Assembly (NCBI GenBank): GCA_013398015.1
Contig: VZRR01008203.1
Location: forward strand, 214,076 to 278,075
Direction: 5' to 3'
From: Oreocharis arfaki
Taxonomy: Eukaryota > Chordata > Aves > Passeriformes > Paramythiidae
DNA: 64,000 nt
Shown: positions 35,411 through 46,335 of the stretch, piece after piece
Layout of the letters: each line of letters opens with the position of its first letter
How positions within the stretch are numbered: the stretch's first letter is position 1
Made by a program: the position numbers and the translations under genes
The notes under the pieces: model-generated
Database searches by the model: none
Seen by the model: the letters and a program-made list of their open reading frames with translations, nothing else
What the model was told of the DNA's origin: nothing

Positions 35411-36170
35411 CACAGAGTCATTTAGATTGAAAAAGACCTCTAAGATCATTGAGTCCAGCCTTTGACCACCAAAGCCTTTGATCCACTTTGATCACCATTT
35501 TGTCAACCAGACCATGGCACTGTCTGCCGCATGCAGCCTCCAGGGTTGGTGACCCCACCACCTCCCCGGGCAGCCATTCCGATGCTTAATAACCCTTTCC
35601 ATGAAGAAATTCTCTTGATGTCCAACCTGATGAGCAGGTCACTAACAACTTCCTCCTGGATTGCAGGGCATCTATCCTGTTCCCTGTCCCTGTCTACTCT
35701 CAGCTACTACTCTACAGCTCAGGGGGCTGGTTGCTCTGGGGATAGCTGGTCTTACTGTTAAAGACCAAGGCAAAGAGGGCATTAGGTACCTCAGCCTTTT
35801 CCTTACCCTTGGCTACAATATTCCCCTCTTTGCATCCAAGAAAGGACGGAGATTTCCTTGGCCTTCCTTTTGTTGTTGACGTATTATAAAAACACTTTTT
35901 ATCTTTCACAGCAGTGGCCAGATTGAGTTTTAGTTGAGCTTTTGCCTCTCTAATTTTCCCTTTACATGACCTAACAACATCCCTGTACTCTTCCTGTGTT
36001 GCCTGCCCCTTCTTCCAAAGGTCATAAACCCTCTCCTTTTCCATGAGTTCCTGCAAAACCTCTCTGTTCAACCAGGCCAGTCTTCCCCCTTGATGGCTCA
36101 TCTTTTGGCACATAAGGACAGCCTGCTTCTGTGCCTTTGAGATTTCCTTCTTGAAGTATGTCCAGAACCC
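35411..36170 (-). mobile_element. CR1 LINE fragment, minus orientation, internally deleted
   Basis: 35411-35625 is the antisense CR1 3'UTR (CACAGAGTCATTTAGATTGA at the tail). From about 35625 it passes directly into antisense ORF2 sequence lying upstream of the reverse transcriptase. A minus-strand frame at 35712-36113 includes LAWLNREVLQELMEKERVYD and a Lys-rich stretch typical of the linker between the endonuclease and reverse transcriptase. The reverse-transcriptase segment is missing, so this is either one copy with a large internal deletion or two joined copies. Confidence 0.85.
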
Positions 36171-39100
36171 TCAGTTTATTAAGGATGGTAGTGGTGCTAT
36201 GATTCTAAAATTGTGCTGAATATGTGTAAGTGTGTGTGTATGAGTACAAATGATAGTACATTGAAATAATACTGTAATTCCATGGTCCATCTGATGAAAA
36301 TTAGTATCAGTTATAAGTACAGGCCAACTCTAGCCTAACACTGACAACCTTGCAGGTTTGTATGAGGATCAGGAGCACCCTCCCAAATAGCCTTTTCCAT
36401 GTCCAGCAGTGAAACCAGCCCCACGAACATCACTAGCTCCAGTTTGTGCTAGCACAAAGCTGTATTGAACAAGTTGGTGGGTTTTATTTTAAGGGGGTTT
36501 ATCCTAGAATTTCAATTTTTTAAGAATTCCTTATTCTTCTACAACTTCCTTCTGTTCCGACGGAAGTTCTTTTTGCTCACGCTGAGAGAAAAAAGGGGCC
36601 TTCCTATTTCACATTATGGATTTTTCACACACATGGATCGAAATGCTCCTTCTACTTTCAAGAGCTGAATTGATTCATATAATAGGCATGGTGCTTTAAT
36701 GATGGGAAAAGAGTGCAGAGGTAAAGAAATCTGGTTAAAGAAACGTGAAACTTAGGAGTGCTAAAACAGATGGTCCAGAACTAACAAGATGAAGTCATGA
36801 ATTTCAGGCACCCCGAAAGCGTCTTTCAGCTAGGATACCTGGCAGTCCAAGGGACTCGCTAGCATAGTCAAAACTGAGATAGATGACGTGAAAGGTTATG
36901 CTGAGGAGTTAGGGTGATGTGGATGAGGACCACCCTGCTGCAAAGAGAAAAGATCATTCAGTTGTGCTGGACCATTCAAAAAGAAGAGAACTGGGGGGTT
37001 AGGGGATGGAAGAAGCCAGAGGGGATACATGGAGAGAGGGATGTACAAAAAATTATTTGTGGGCTGCATGGGCATCTTCTACTATTAAACATTTCCTGAA
37101 CTTCAAAAAATGAGGGCCTGTGATTTTATTAATGTAAATGGCTTCACTGTCCACAGTACCCATCCTTAATGTCACTCATGCTTAGCATCTTGGCCTCCAT
37201 AACACCCACAACAAGGAGAAATTGCTGTAGAGCAATGCAAGACTGCCCTTCTTTTCTATGTCTGTGCAGCATCTGGCACAGTGAGAGGCCACTTCCAAAT
37301 GCTGCCACTCAGATGATAATGAGTGTGAGATCAGCCAGTTCAGCACAATTTGTTCAAGGTCTTTATGTATCAGTCCTGGTGCTTGTTTAGAAGCAACGAA
37401 AAATTTATAGGAAAATTCTGCTGAAGAATGTGTCAGTCTCAGGAGTGTGTTTCCTGAGAAATTAGTGTGTCCCTACAACAGCGCATGTTGGCTTTCAGGG
37501 AATACTGTGTCCTCAGCAGCTGGAGAAAAATTCCTTAGAAACTTCTTTCACTCATCTTTCATTGCCCTCATCTCTGTTCTCCATATAGAGCCAAATAACC
37601 TAAATTTCTGCAACAACAAAGTTCAGATTCAAAGTTGAGTTCTGGCAGCTCAGAAATCCTGAACACATTTCCCTCTCCTGGGATCCATTCCCACTGCTGC
37701 AGCACTAAAAACCCTGCTTCCTTGGCGTTTGGACAGCACACATCGTGGTGAGCATGAGCTCTAGCGTAATCACCCTCAGCCAGCACTTCTCAGGAAGAAG
37801 CACCCTGCTAATATTTAATCACTCTGCATGCTGCAGCCTCTCCACACCCCAGTCATTCCCGTGGTGCTCATTTGGCTGCACAGAATTCTTCTGTGACCAA
37901 TGAATTGGAGCTGGTATTCAAGGCATGTATATCTTAGGTATGTATGGATTAACATCGTAATATAGCCCTTTCTGTTGTCTTCTCATCTACTAACTTTTTA
38001 CATTAGTTCCTTTTCATATTTTTACTGTTTACTGAACAAATGTTTCTGCAGACCCACCCAGAGTAATACAACAATCTGTTTTTTAGTGAAGCTGTGGAAT
38101 TCACAATTCACCACTTTGTATGCAGCGTTGACACCACTGTTGCCACATGGCGACTGCTTTGTATTAAATGGCAGAGTTAATCTACAACTTTTTCTTATGT
38201 TAGTTTGCTTCTTGAGATTTTTTCACAACCCTTCTCAGCACCACTTGTTTTACTACCCAAACTTTGTGTGCTTGCCAAAGTTGATTGCCTCATTAGGCAA
38301 CTATCCCTTCTACCAATCATTTGTAAACAAGCTGTGCAACATGCAGTTCTGTATAGATCTGCTTCATTTGCAACCTCTATATTGTAAATTCTGACTTTTT
38401 AATGACTTACTATTTCCTTTATTTTATCCTGCTCTTTACCTATGCAATACATTTTTGCTTGTCACCTATCAGAGCTTAGCTTCTCCAAAATCCTGTAGGG
38501 AATCATAGAATTTAGAGATGCAACAAATACAGTCAAGAAGAGTCTTTAGGTCCTAAGAAAACCTGGATCTTCCTCACAAACAAATTCAGTGGCTCCCCAA
38601 AATGGCCTTCACAGATTAGTGAAACATGTCTTCCACAAAACCTGAGCACTCTTATTTGTTGTACCCATAAATTCTGTCTTGTATTGCTCAGCATGGACAT
38701 CAGAATTTCTAACCTGCACTGCCCACAACATCCCTCTCCACAGGTCTTTTAAAACATACTTTATTTGCCATCCACCATTCCTGATTTGGTGATGTTCAAA
38801 ATGATAACTCTCACACCACAGTAACTGATGTGGGAATTTCATACTTGGGCTCCTTTTGAAGTTTTGGATGAATGGCATCTTTCACAGTGACTTTTTCATT
38901 CTTTGTTTTAAGAAGTTGTTTTATGAGTTTATTCATACACAGATCCTCCAGCATATCCCAAGAGAAAATGAACTGTGAACCTCAGAGAGCTCATTTTGAA
39001 TACAGACATGAAGAACGTATTTCGTTTTCTGCTGTGGCCTTATCTTCTCACCTTGACTTCTGCAACCATCTACAAATTTTACAGAGCCTGTGAAGAGCAT

Positions 39101-41425
39101 CCCTCTCCTGACGAGTGGAGTAAAAAGATATGCCCTTGGCATGTTGCTTCTCCAAGGTTTTTGTCCTGCCTGATCATGACTGACTAACCAGAAGGATTCC
39201 TGTTGTCCTCATTTGATCTCGCTTTTGGAACTTTTTTCCTCCTCCTGATAGCATCTTTTACCCTGCTGTTTAATCCTGTCAGCCTTTCTCTGTTGAACTG
39301 AGTCTTGCATATTGCTCAGGGCCAAGTAGTCACTTGCTGTGAGATTTCAGCACTCTATTAATTATCACCCTTCTACCAAGTTTCTGCTACAGCCTGTTTA
39401 TTAGTAGTTTCATTTAAAACTATGTTTTCAGTTCCCACACATTTCTAAGATGACCAATATTTGACAATAATATGTATGTATATTTATATATGTGTGTGTG
39501 TGTATGTATGTACCTATATACTATGATTTGATTTCCTATTGTCCATGTTCTGCTTAAATGAGAATTGATATCTTTTCAAACTTCTCCTTTCCTTTTCTTT
39601 TCCATGAGCTTCTACTCTGTCCTTTTTCTGAGGGTGCAGTTTCTCTCACTTCACCCTCAAAGATGCAACATTCCAAGAGTGTCTTTGCTTCATTGCTTTT
39701 TCTACTTTTTTATTGTCTGATTTTCTATTTGACATCTCAGCCCACTTCCATTCTGGATTAGATGAAGATATTCCACTCCAAAAGTCAGTCCTTTGAGTGT
39801 TTGTGATGAAACTGAACAGTTCCCCCTCACACCTTCCCTATGTCACCTACTCAGCTGTACATTAAGGCTTTCCTTTTCCACATCTCTGACTGGCCCTGGA
39901 CATGCCCCTGGAAGGACTTCCAAAGACAACACTGTCTAAAGCCATAAACTTTGCATAAAGAATCTTCTTTCTTACCCACCCCTTTTTCAACCACTGCTGG
40001 TTGTCTATCACTATCACCTTCTTTCCAGCAGTCCCTAGAATGCCTGTCTAGACACATGAAGCAATTTCCTTTGCATCATCTGCCAAGCAGGTTTCCATGT
40101 AGTCTTCTCCAGTATCCTGAGAAGATACTTAACACACATGCTATTTATATGCAGGCACTGTAATAGCCTGCACCTTGGTCTCTGTTGGGATACCTATTAT
40201 CCTTTGTGCAATGCAATATATATGTGCCCACTGTGAAGCTCATTTCTCTCCTTCTTGAGTTAGCTGGTGGTTGGACTTATCCTTTTCTCAGCTTCAGTAC
40301 AGTTCTAAAGCTCCACTGGACTGCTCTAACATGTCCAAGAAATGTCATGATAAACCCCTCTTTCTCACTGAGTTTTTCCAGAGCTGTCTCTGGGTTAAGT
40401 GGTCTAGGCATGGGAGCTGGGGAGTGATCCACCTGCCTGGCAAGCAATGGCATGAGCAATGAACAGGTACATCTCTTGTGCTCCTGTGCCTTGTAGTCTT
40501 TCCTGGAGAGGAGAACGACATTTGCTTGCTACTACTGCATTCATTTATTCCTTGGTTTAGACAGGTTACTTGGTTTCCATGTGAGGTTGATTTCTCTGTG
40601 AGAGTTAGGACAAGCTCACTGTTACACTGCTGGCTGGGTGTTGGGGCTTGTTTTGCTTACAAACACTATAAAAAACCTACATACAAACTCTCTGTGCCTC
40701 GAATCTTAAAAGTAGATATTTTTCCAACCATTTTTTTTCAGATTGAAAGCCTTTCCTGGATCCTCAGCACACTTGAAAGGTTCCGTTTCAATTACCTTCA
40801 CTCCGAAAAGGACTTAACCACATCACAACAAAGCAAATTCTGCAAGGACATCATACCCAGAGTTAAGTGCAGCTAAAGACTTACAATTTGTTGGTAAGAG
40901 GTCCACTGGCCTGCTATCTCATACATAGCGTTCATAAAGATTTTGTCAGTGAAGGAAGACTGCATAATCTCAAAAGCATTAAACTGGAGAATAACACATT
41001 TTCCTCCCAGCACCTTTCTGAAAACAAAGAGATTTGGATATAGCCCTGGAACTCTCTGGCGGCAACTCTAGACACCAGGGATAAAACGCTGCTCCCTAGT
41101 GGTAATCGACAACCAGTACCAGTAAGAAGGCAAGTCTCTCTGTAGAACAGGGTTGTGAAGAAGTGAAGCACAACATCTCTGAAATAACAGTAATATTTTC
41201 CATACTTCTCTTTTCTTGGACAGCAAACAACTGCGGTAGGAAGTAGTAGGAAAAAGCCCCTACAAATAAATGCTTTGTTGTCAGCACCATGGTCAACATC
41301 AATTCCCCAGGCTGCCAGGACCAGAATGAATGCACTTTCCCAAATGAATAAGGTTTCCATTGTGTTCTAAAGTACCTCTTCCTTAAAATAAGCATGGTCT
41401 AGGAATCAATAAGTCCTGTTAAATG
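36171..41425. other. Intergenic DNA, no gene recognised
   Basis: Pyrimidine- and AT-rich sequence. It holds the TG/TA microsatellite near 39.5 kb and a possible CR1 tail scrap at 38502-38530 (GAATCATAGAATTTAGAGAT). No coding exon was recognised. Confidence 0.5.
39466..39522 (+). repeat. Compound TATG/TG microsatellite
   Basis: ATATGTATGTATATTTATAT followed by ATGTGTGTGTGTGTATGTAT. This alternating purine-pyrimidine tract is probably length-polymorphic. Confidence 0.85.
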
Positions 41426-41429
41426 GATT

Positions 41430-41640
41430 AAAAATGGACCAAAAAATAGATCTCAAAAGGTAATTGTTGAAGTGGACCAGTGTGTGAATGCAGATGATAT
41501 TAGATGTATCCCTGAAGGACGGATTTCAGTCCAAGGGCTGTTCAATATTTTAATCAATAATCTAGAAGGAAACAGGAAAATCATTGCTGATAAAATTTGC
41601 AGAAGAAACAGGAATACATAGAATAATGAATGTCTAAGGA
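41430..41640 (+). mobile_element. Old CR1-like LINE fragment (reverse-transcriptase region)
   Basis: GGGCTGTTCAATATTTTAAT, then CAATAATCTAGAAGG and CATTGCTGATAAAATTTGCA, resembles the sense strand of the CR1 reverse transcriptase region LFNIFINDLE...LIKFAD. It is much more diverged and AT-rich than the CR1 copies at 45 and 52 kb. It therefore probably belongs to an older subfamily, broken by substitutions and small indels. Confidence 0.65.
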
Positions 41641-42127
41641 AGGGTTCCTCAGGGAAATCCAGATTACTGAACTGTGTACTGCCCTTTATGTAGGCCTTTG
41701 TGTTGAACTAATAGTAAAAATCAGTAAGAAGCAGCCTGTGGTGAGGGAAAGGACAGTTTTGGAAAGCAGTGCCTCTGACAGGCTTACTTGATGTGCATTT
41801 TAAGTGAGAGGCTGCAGCTGTAAGGGTTAACACAGTCCTTCCGTACAGGGGCTGTGAACAAGGAGCTGAGACAGGGAGCTACAGACTGTTGGCTTCAGCC
41901 ATGGTGACACCGTCCGTACCCCAATGTGTTCAGTTTGGTGTCACAGGGATGGAGAGGATGCTGGAGGAGGCAAAGAGATAAAATGGGAGAGCAGAGGTCT
42001 CAGAACCCAGATATGTAAGTGGCACAAGGTCTGAAAATTCTGCCTTGAAGTAACAGCTTCAAGCACCTTGGTTTATTTAGAGAGAGAAGGATGGGATATT
42101 GATCACTTTAAAAGCAGTTGTTTTCAG

Positions 42128-42295
42128 CCTGTGGTTACTGATGCACTGACGAGGGACCATCCAAGACAAGTAAGTACAATTGGAAGTTTAAAATTTGCTG
42201 GCCTGGAATCAGCTCTTGTATGGGGAAGTGCTAAGGAATATGTAAATTTAAAAGACTTGAAAAGAGAAGTTCGCAAACAACAGAACAATAGGAAG
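42128..42295 (+). CDS. Candidate orphan internal exon, unknown protein
   Basis: A TTGTTTTCAG acceptor (42118-42127) and a GTAAGG donor (42296-42301) enclose 168 nt, which is exactly 56 codons in phase 0 at both ends and free of stops. The peptide includes TDALTRDHPRQVSTIGSLKF and a basic end, KDLKREVRKQQNNRK. An internal GTAAGT at 42170 could act as an alternative donor. I do not recognise the protein, and I found no convincing neighbouring exons. The upstream sequence near 42079-42127 continues the same open frame, so the ORF may be fortuitous. Alternatives are an exon of a non-coding RNA, an old retroelement piece, or chance. Confidence 0.22.
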
Positions 42296-45200
42296 GTAAG
42301 GTACTAGAGGGAAAAATCCTTCTAAATCCGGGAGCTGCAAAGACAAAAGAGGATGGAAATGATTGGCATATAGAGTGATTGCTGGAGTGGTGGCTCATTG
42401 TTTCATTGAAAGCTATGTATCTTCCTGCAGAGTGAAGTATGCTAACTTACCAGCTACACATGGCTTGCAGTGGGTCAAATGAAGGTGGAGACGTAACAGG
42501 GCACGTAACAGGCACAGCATCTCCCTGACTGAGAATTAAAATGCATCTGGGGCCTGTGCTCTGTGGACTTGCAGAAAGGTCACATTGAGGAAATTTATTT
42601 CAGGTACTACTTTCACTTGACAGTAGCAGCTACCACAGATGAGCTACTTGCCATAGGAAAATTTCATTTTTGGGAGGCAAATTCAGAAACAGGGTGCAAA
42701 GGCATTTCTGATTCTCTGAGGAGTTCTGACGTGTGAAAGGGCATGCATGAAAGGTTTTACAGCAATTATTGAAGTGTAAAGTCTATTTCTAATATCACTA
42801 AAAGTTTGAACTGAAGAATTCTTAGCACCCAGAGCTTCTCAACTCAATTTGGTTGCCTGAGAAGTATCCTGATCTCAATGTACCAGATGGCACAATCTCC
42901 TAGAGGGATGGAGCTTTGTGGATGTGAGGAAGATAGCTGCAGGTTTCAATTTCAGTCCCAGACTAATTTTCTCTAGTCACTGATGCAAAATATTGATTTC
43001 AAGGCAGATTTAAAAGTGCTACTAATCCACAGGGGAATGAGAGTATATATTTAAATCCCATATGTTGATTAGAGCAGTCAAAGGTCTTATATGTAATTAA
43101 CAGCGTATTTTTGAATACATTTAGTTTTCAGTTCTGTACAGCACAGTCTTCAAGATGAGAGATAGAAAAAGAAGATGGTAGGAGTACAGGAATAGAGCAT
43201 TATGAGAAATGCAATAAACTGCCCCAGACCCATAGTCTCAGCTACAAATGGTGGGTTCCTTCCTTGCTCATTCAGCAACAGGTCTGTTGCATAAGGTTGT
43301 CAGTTTAGAAGGGCAGAGCTCAATGTTACGGGGCTTTGGCAGAGTCTTGGTAGCTGTGTGGTTTTCTCATTCCAACACCTTTTATGAAAATTTCCTGGCC
43401 ACTAGAAGAGCTCAGTGTAGGACTCACTCAGCTCTCACTGAGTCCCTCAGTGATACTTTCCCAAGCAGTATAACTACCAATTCCTGTGATCTCTTTTTGG
43501 TGCTGTTCTCTCCTGAGTCCTGTTTTCTTCCTTCATGCCCTGGCAGGCATGTGGCCAAATCTGTTACAGCAGCCAGCTTTGTTTGGGCGGAGAAGCTCTG
43601 ATCCTTGATATTTCAGACTCTTTCCCTCTATTTCTTGATTACTTTTTGTTTATCTGTTGTAATGTTTTGGTGTTAAGGGGAAGAAGTGTGTCAACACAAA
43701 CCAATACCAAGCATTTTCAGAGCAAGAAACTCCTCTAACTTGCACTGGGCCTTGAATGTCTAAGTCTTCTGGGTGTACTGGAAACTACTTGCTAAGTATC
43801 TTATTAGAGCTGGTTGAAGAGTTCTGACTGGGCACCTGTCTTACACCAAATGCCCTTTTGATTAGATTGAAATATTCCACAGGAACATGCCAGTTTTTAC
43901 GAAAATTACTGAAGTATTTTATTTCTGCCAAGCTGGAGCTTTTGGTATGATGAATTTGGTACACTGGAATGGCATGACATGCAAAATGGCAACACTGAGG
44001 TGAAGAATTGGAGCTTTTACTGAGATGTTGCATTTTGATAAAATTATTTTTATTACATTTAAAAAATTAATTTTAAAGAGAGGTGTGTGGGGAACAGATT
44101 TGCAGGGAAAAGATAAAAGCAAGGCTTATCAAAAAACATCTTATGCTTTCAAGCTGCCTGTCTTAAAAAAGCTCTGCATTCTGGGCAGCCTGCTCTTCAA
44201 ACACAGCCTGTTATCCACCCTTCCCACATCAGCAGCCCACTTCAGCCCTGATCCTGACCCGCCCCACTGGGTGACCTCCCTTCGGTCCAGCAAGAAACCC
44301 TTCCTTGAGACAGGGATCTTTCAGGTCCTGCTAAGGATCTGCTCTAGATCTGCTTTTCTTGGGGGTAATTCAGAGAAAGACTCTCATGACAAACAGATGC
44401 CTAGGAAAATTTGGCCCTGGGGGGAGGAGAAGGTGTGAAACCCCTGAACAGTCACTTTTCTTCTGAAAATACTGAAAGGAACATTGAAGAATTTGGTTGG
44501 GGTGCTGCAGAGGGTGCCAGGATGAAAATTTCACAGGGAATGGGCGCTGAGTGCGCGTGTCCAGGAGGAAACCCTTGAGACTCATCCTGCAAGGGAATAA
44601 GCAAGTTGTGCACTCATGGGAGAAGAGGGCAGGTGGTGGAATCAAAAGGCAGACAGCCATAGGCTGATGGGGAATTCCCCTTGCATAAAGACTAATTAAA
44701 TTTGGGCTGCCATGCAGAGAAGTAGAATTGTCAGTAAGACTTCCAAAAAGGGATTAGGTGCCTTAAATGGGTACAATCTGCATTCATAATTATGCTGCTT
44801 AGGATAGCATTTCTGTGGGGTACTTAGCCTTGTTGTATAGGGAATATACTGATCTGCAGCAGGGCTTGGGACAGGAGTTCCCTGTGCTAAAGAGTCTTGC
44901 AACAAAAGGAACATTATACATGTTTTATTGCTTACTCCAAAACATTTGGTTGCCAGCCACTGCTCTTGGCAGGCCCTGGACTAGACCGACCATCAGCATG
45001 TATCTCTGGAGCATTTCTAATGTCCCTGAGTTGTATTACATCAGCGTGATAACGCAGGCAATTCTGCTCTGCAAAGCCAGAGCATTAGGAAGCACTGCAG
45101 TACTAATGCAGCTTTCTGTTACCTAATCTCTTGTTGGGAAGAAATACAAGAAAATATAACTAATCTTTGCTATTACACCTGACCTGCTTTCAAGGGACAT

Positions 45201-45365
45201 GTGTTGTCTTCTGGGAGCCCCAGTCAGGGATGATACTGAGACAGCCCCAAACCACTGATTGTTACCCACTGTTAGCGTGCTTTGTGGGCGCCAGTGGTAC
45301 ATATAGTCAGCAGCAGTCTGGGAAGCATTAAGAGGCACTACAGAGGCCTGGATACCATGGGGACC
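42296..45365. other. Intergenic DNA, no gene recognised
   Basis: Open frames of up to 137 codons (44025-44438) show no domain or repeat family that I can name. No RNA gene was seen. Confidence 0.5.
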
Positions 45366-46335
45366 ACTCCATGGATGAAGAAAACTGCCTGTATGGCCAT
45401 ACACACAGAGTTGTAGTTAACAGCTCAATGTGCACCTGGAGGCCAAGTGACATGGACAGTGGGATCAAGGGCACCCTCAGCAAGTTTGCCACCGACACCA
45501 AGCTGTGCGGGGCAGTTGACACACTGGAGGGAAGGGATGTCATCCAGAGGGACCTGGACAGCCTGAAGAGGTGGGGCTGTGCAAACCCCATGAAGTTCAG
45601 CAAGGCCAAGTGCCAGGTCCTGAGCCTGGGTTGTGGCAAACCCAGACAGGTTGGGTGGAGAAGTGATTGACAGTGCCCTGAGGAGAAGGACTTGGGGGTG
45701 CTGGGGGATGAAAAACTCAGCATGACCCAGCCAGGTGCACTCACAGCCCAGAAAGGCAAAGGGGTCCTGGGCTGCATCCAAAGCAGCGTGGGCAGCAGGG
45801 GAGGGAGGAGATTCTGCCCCTCTGCTCTGCTCTGGTGAGACCCCACCTGGAACACTGCATCCAGCCCTGGGGACCCAGCACAGGAAGGACATGGACCTGT
45901 TGGAGCAAGGCCAGAGGAGGCCATGACATTGATGACTGGAGCACCTGCCTTGTGAAGACAGACTGAGGAACTTGCGTCTGTTCATCCTGGAGAAGGCTGT
46001 GTGGAGACCTCCTAGCAACCTGGCAGTATCTGAGGGGTCCCACAGGGATGTCAGAGAACTCTTTGTCAGGAACTGTTGTGATAGAATAAGGAGTAATGGG
46101 TACAAACTGAAAGAGGGGAAATTCAGGTTAGATATTGGGAAGAAATTCTTTACGTTGAAGATGGTGAGACACTGGACCAGGTTGCCCAGGGAGGTTGTGG
46201 ATGCGCCCCACCCAACAGTGTTCAAGATCAGTGTATAAGGCCTTGATCAATCCGGTCTAGTGAAAGGAGTCCCTCTCCATGGCAGAGGAGTTGGCACTAG
46301 CTGATGTTTAAGGTCCATTTCAATCCAGGCCATGA
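45366..46335 (+). mobile_element. CR1 LINE, plus orientation, 5'-truncated with reverse-transcriptase lesions
   Basis: The sense-strand end of CR1 ORF2 plus 3'UTR. The frame from 45371 gives THRVVVNSSMCTWRPSDMDS, then GTLSKFATDTKLCGAVDTLE and GRDVIQRDLDSLKRW. The catalytic box normally reading FADD is FATD here, so one catalytic Asp is lost. About 20 residues normally between WRP and MDSGI (the SGVPQGSVLGP block) are deleted in frame. The 3'UTR includes CATCCTGGAGAAGG and GGCAGAGGAGTTGGCACTAG, ending near 46335. It cannot encode active reverse transcriptase. Long minus-strand frames here are antisense shadows. Confidence 0.92.

Noticed and set aside
38502..38780. GAATCATAGAATTTAGAG as a CR1 insertion
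   Set aside because: Only the terminal tail-like motif fits; the following sequence does not follow the CR1 3'UTR.
45425..46225. Minus-strand frame of 266 codons, the longest in the window, with further frames around it
   Set aside because: It lies wholly opposite the plus-oriented CR1 element, whose sense reading has clear reverse-transcriptase motifs; the antisense peptide shows no domain.
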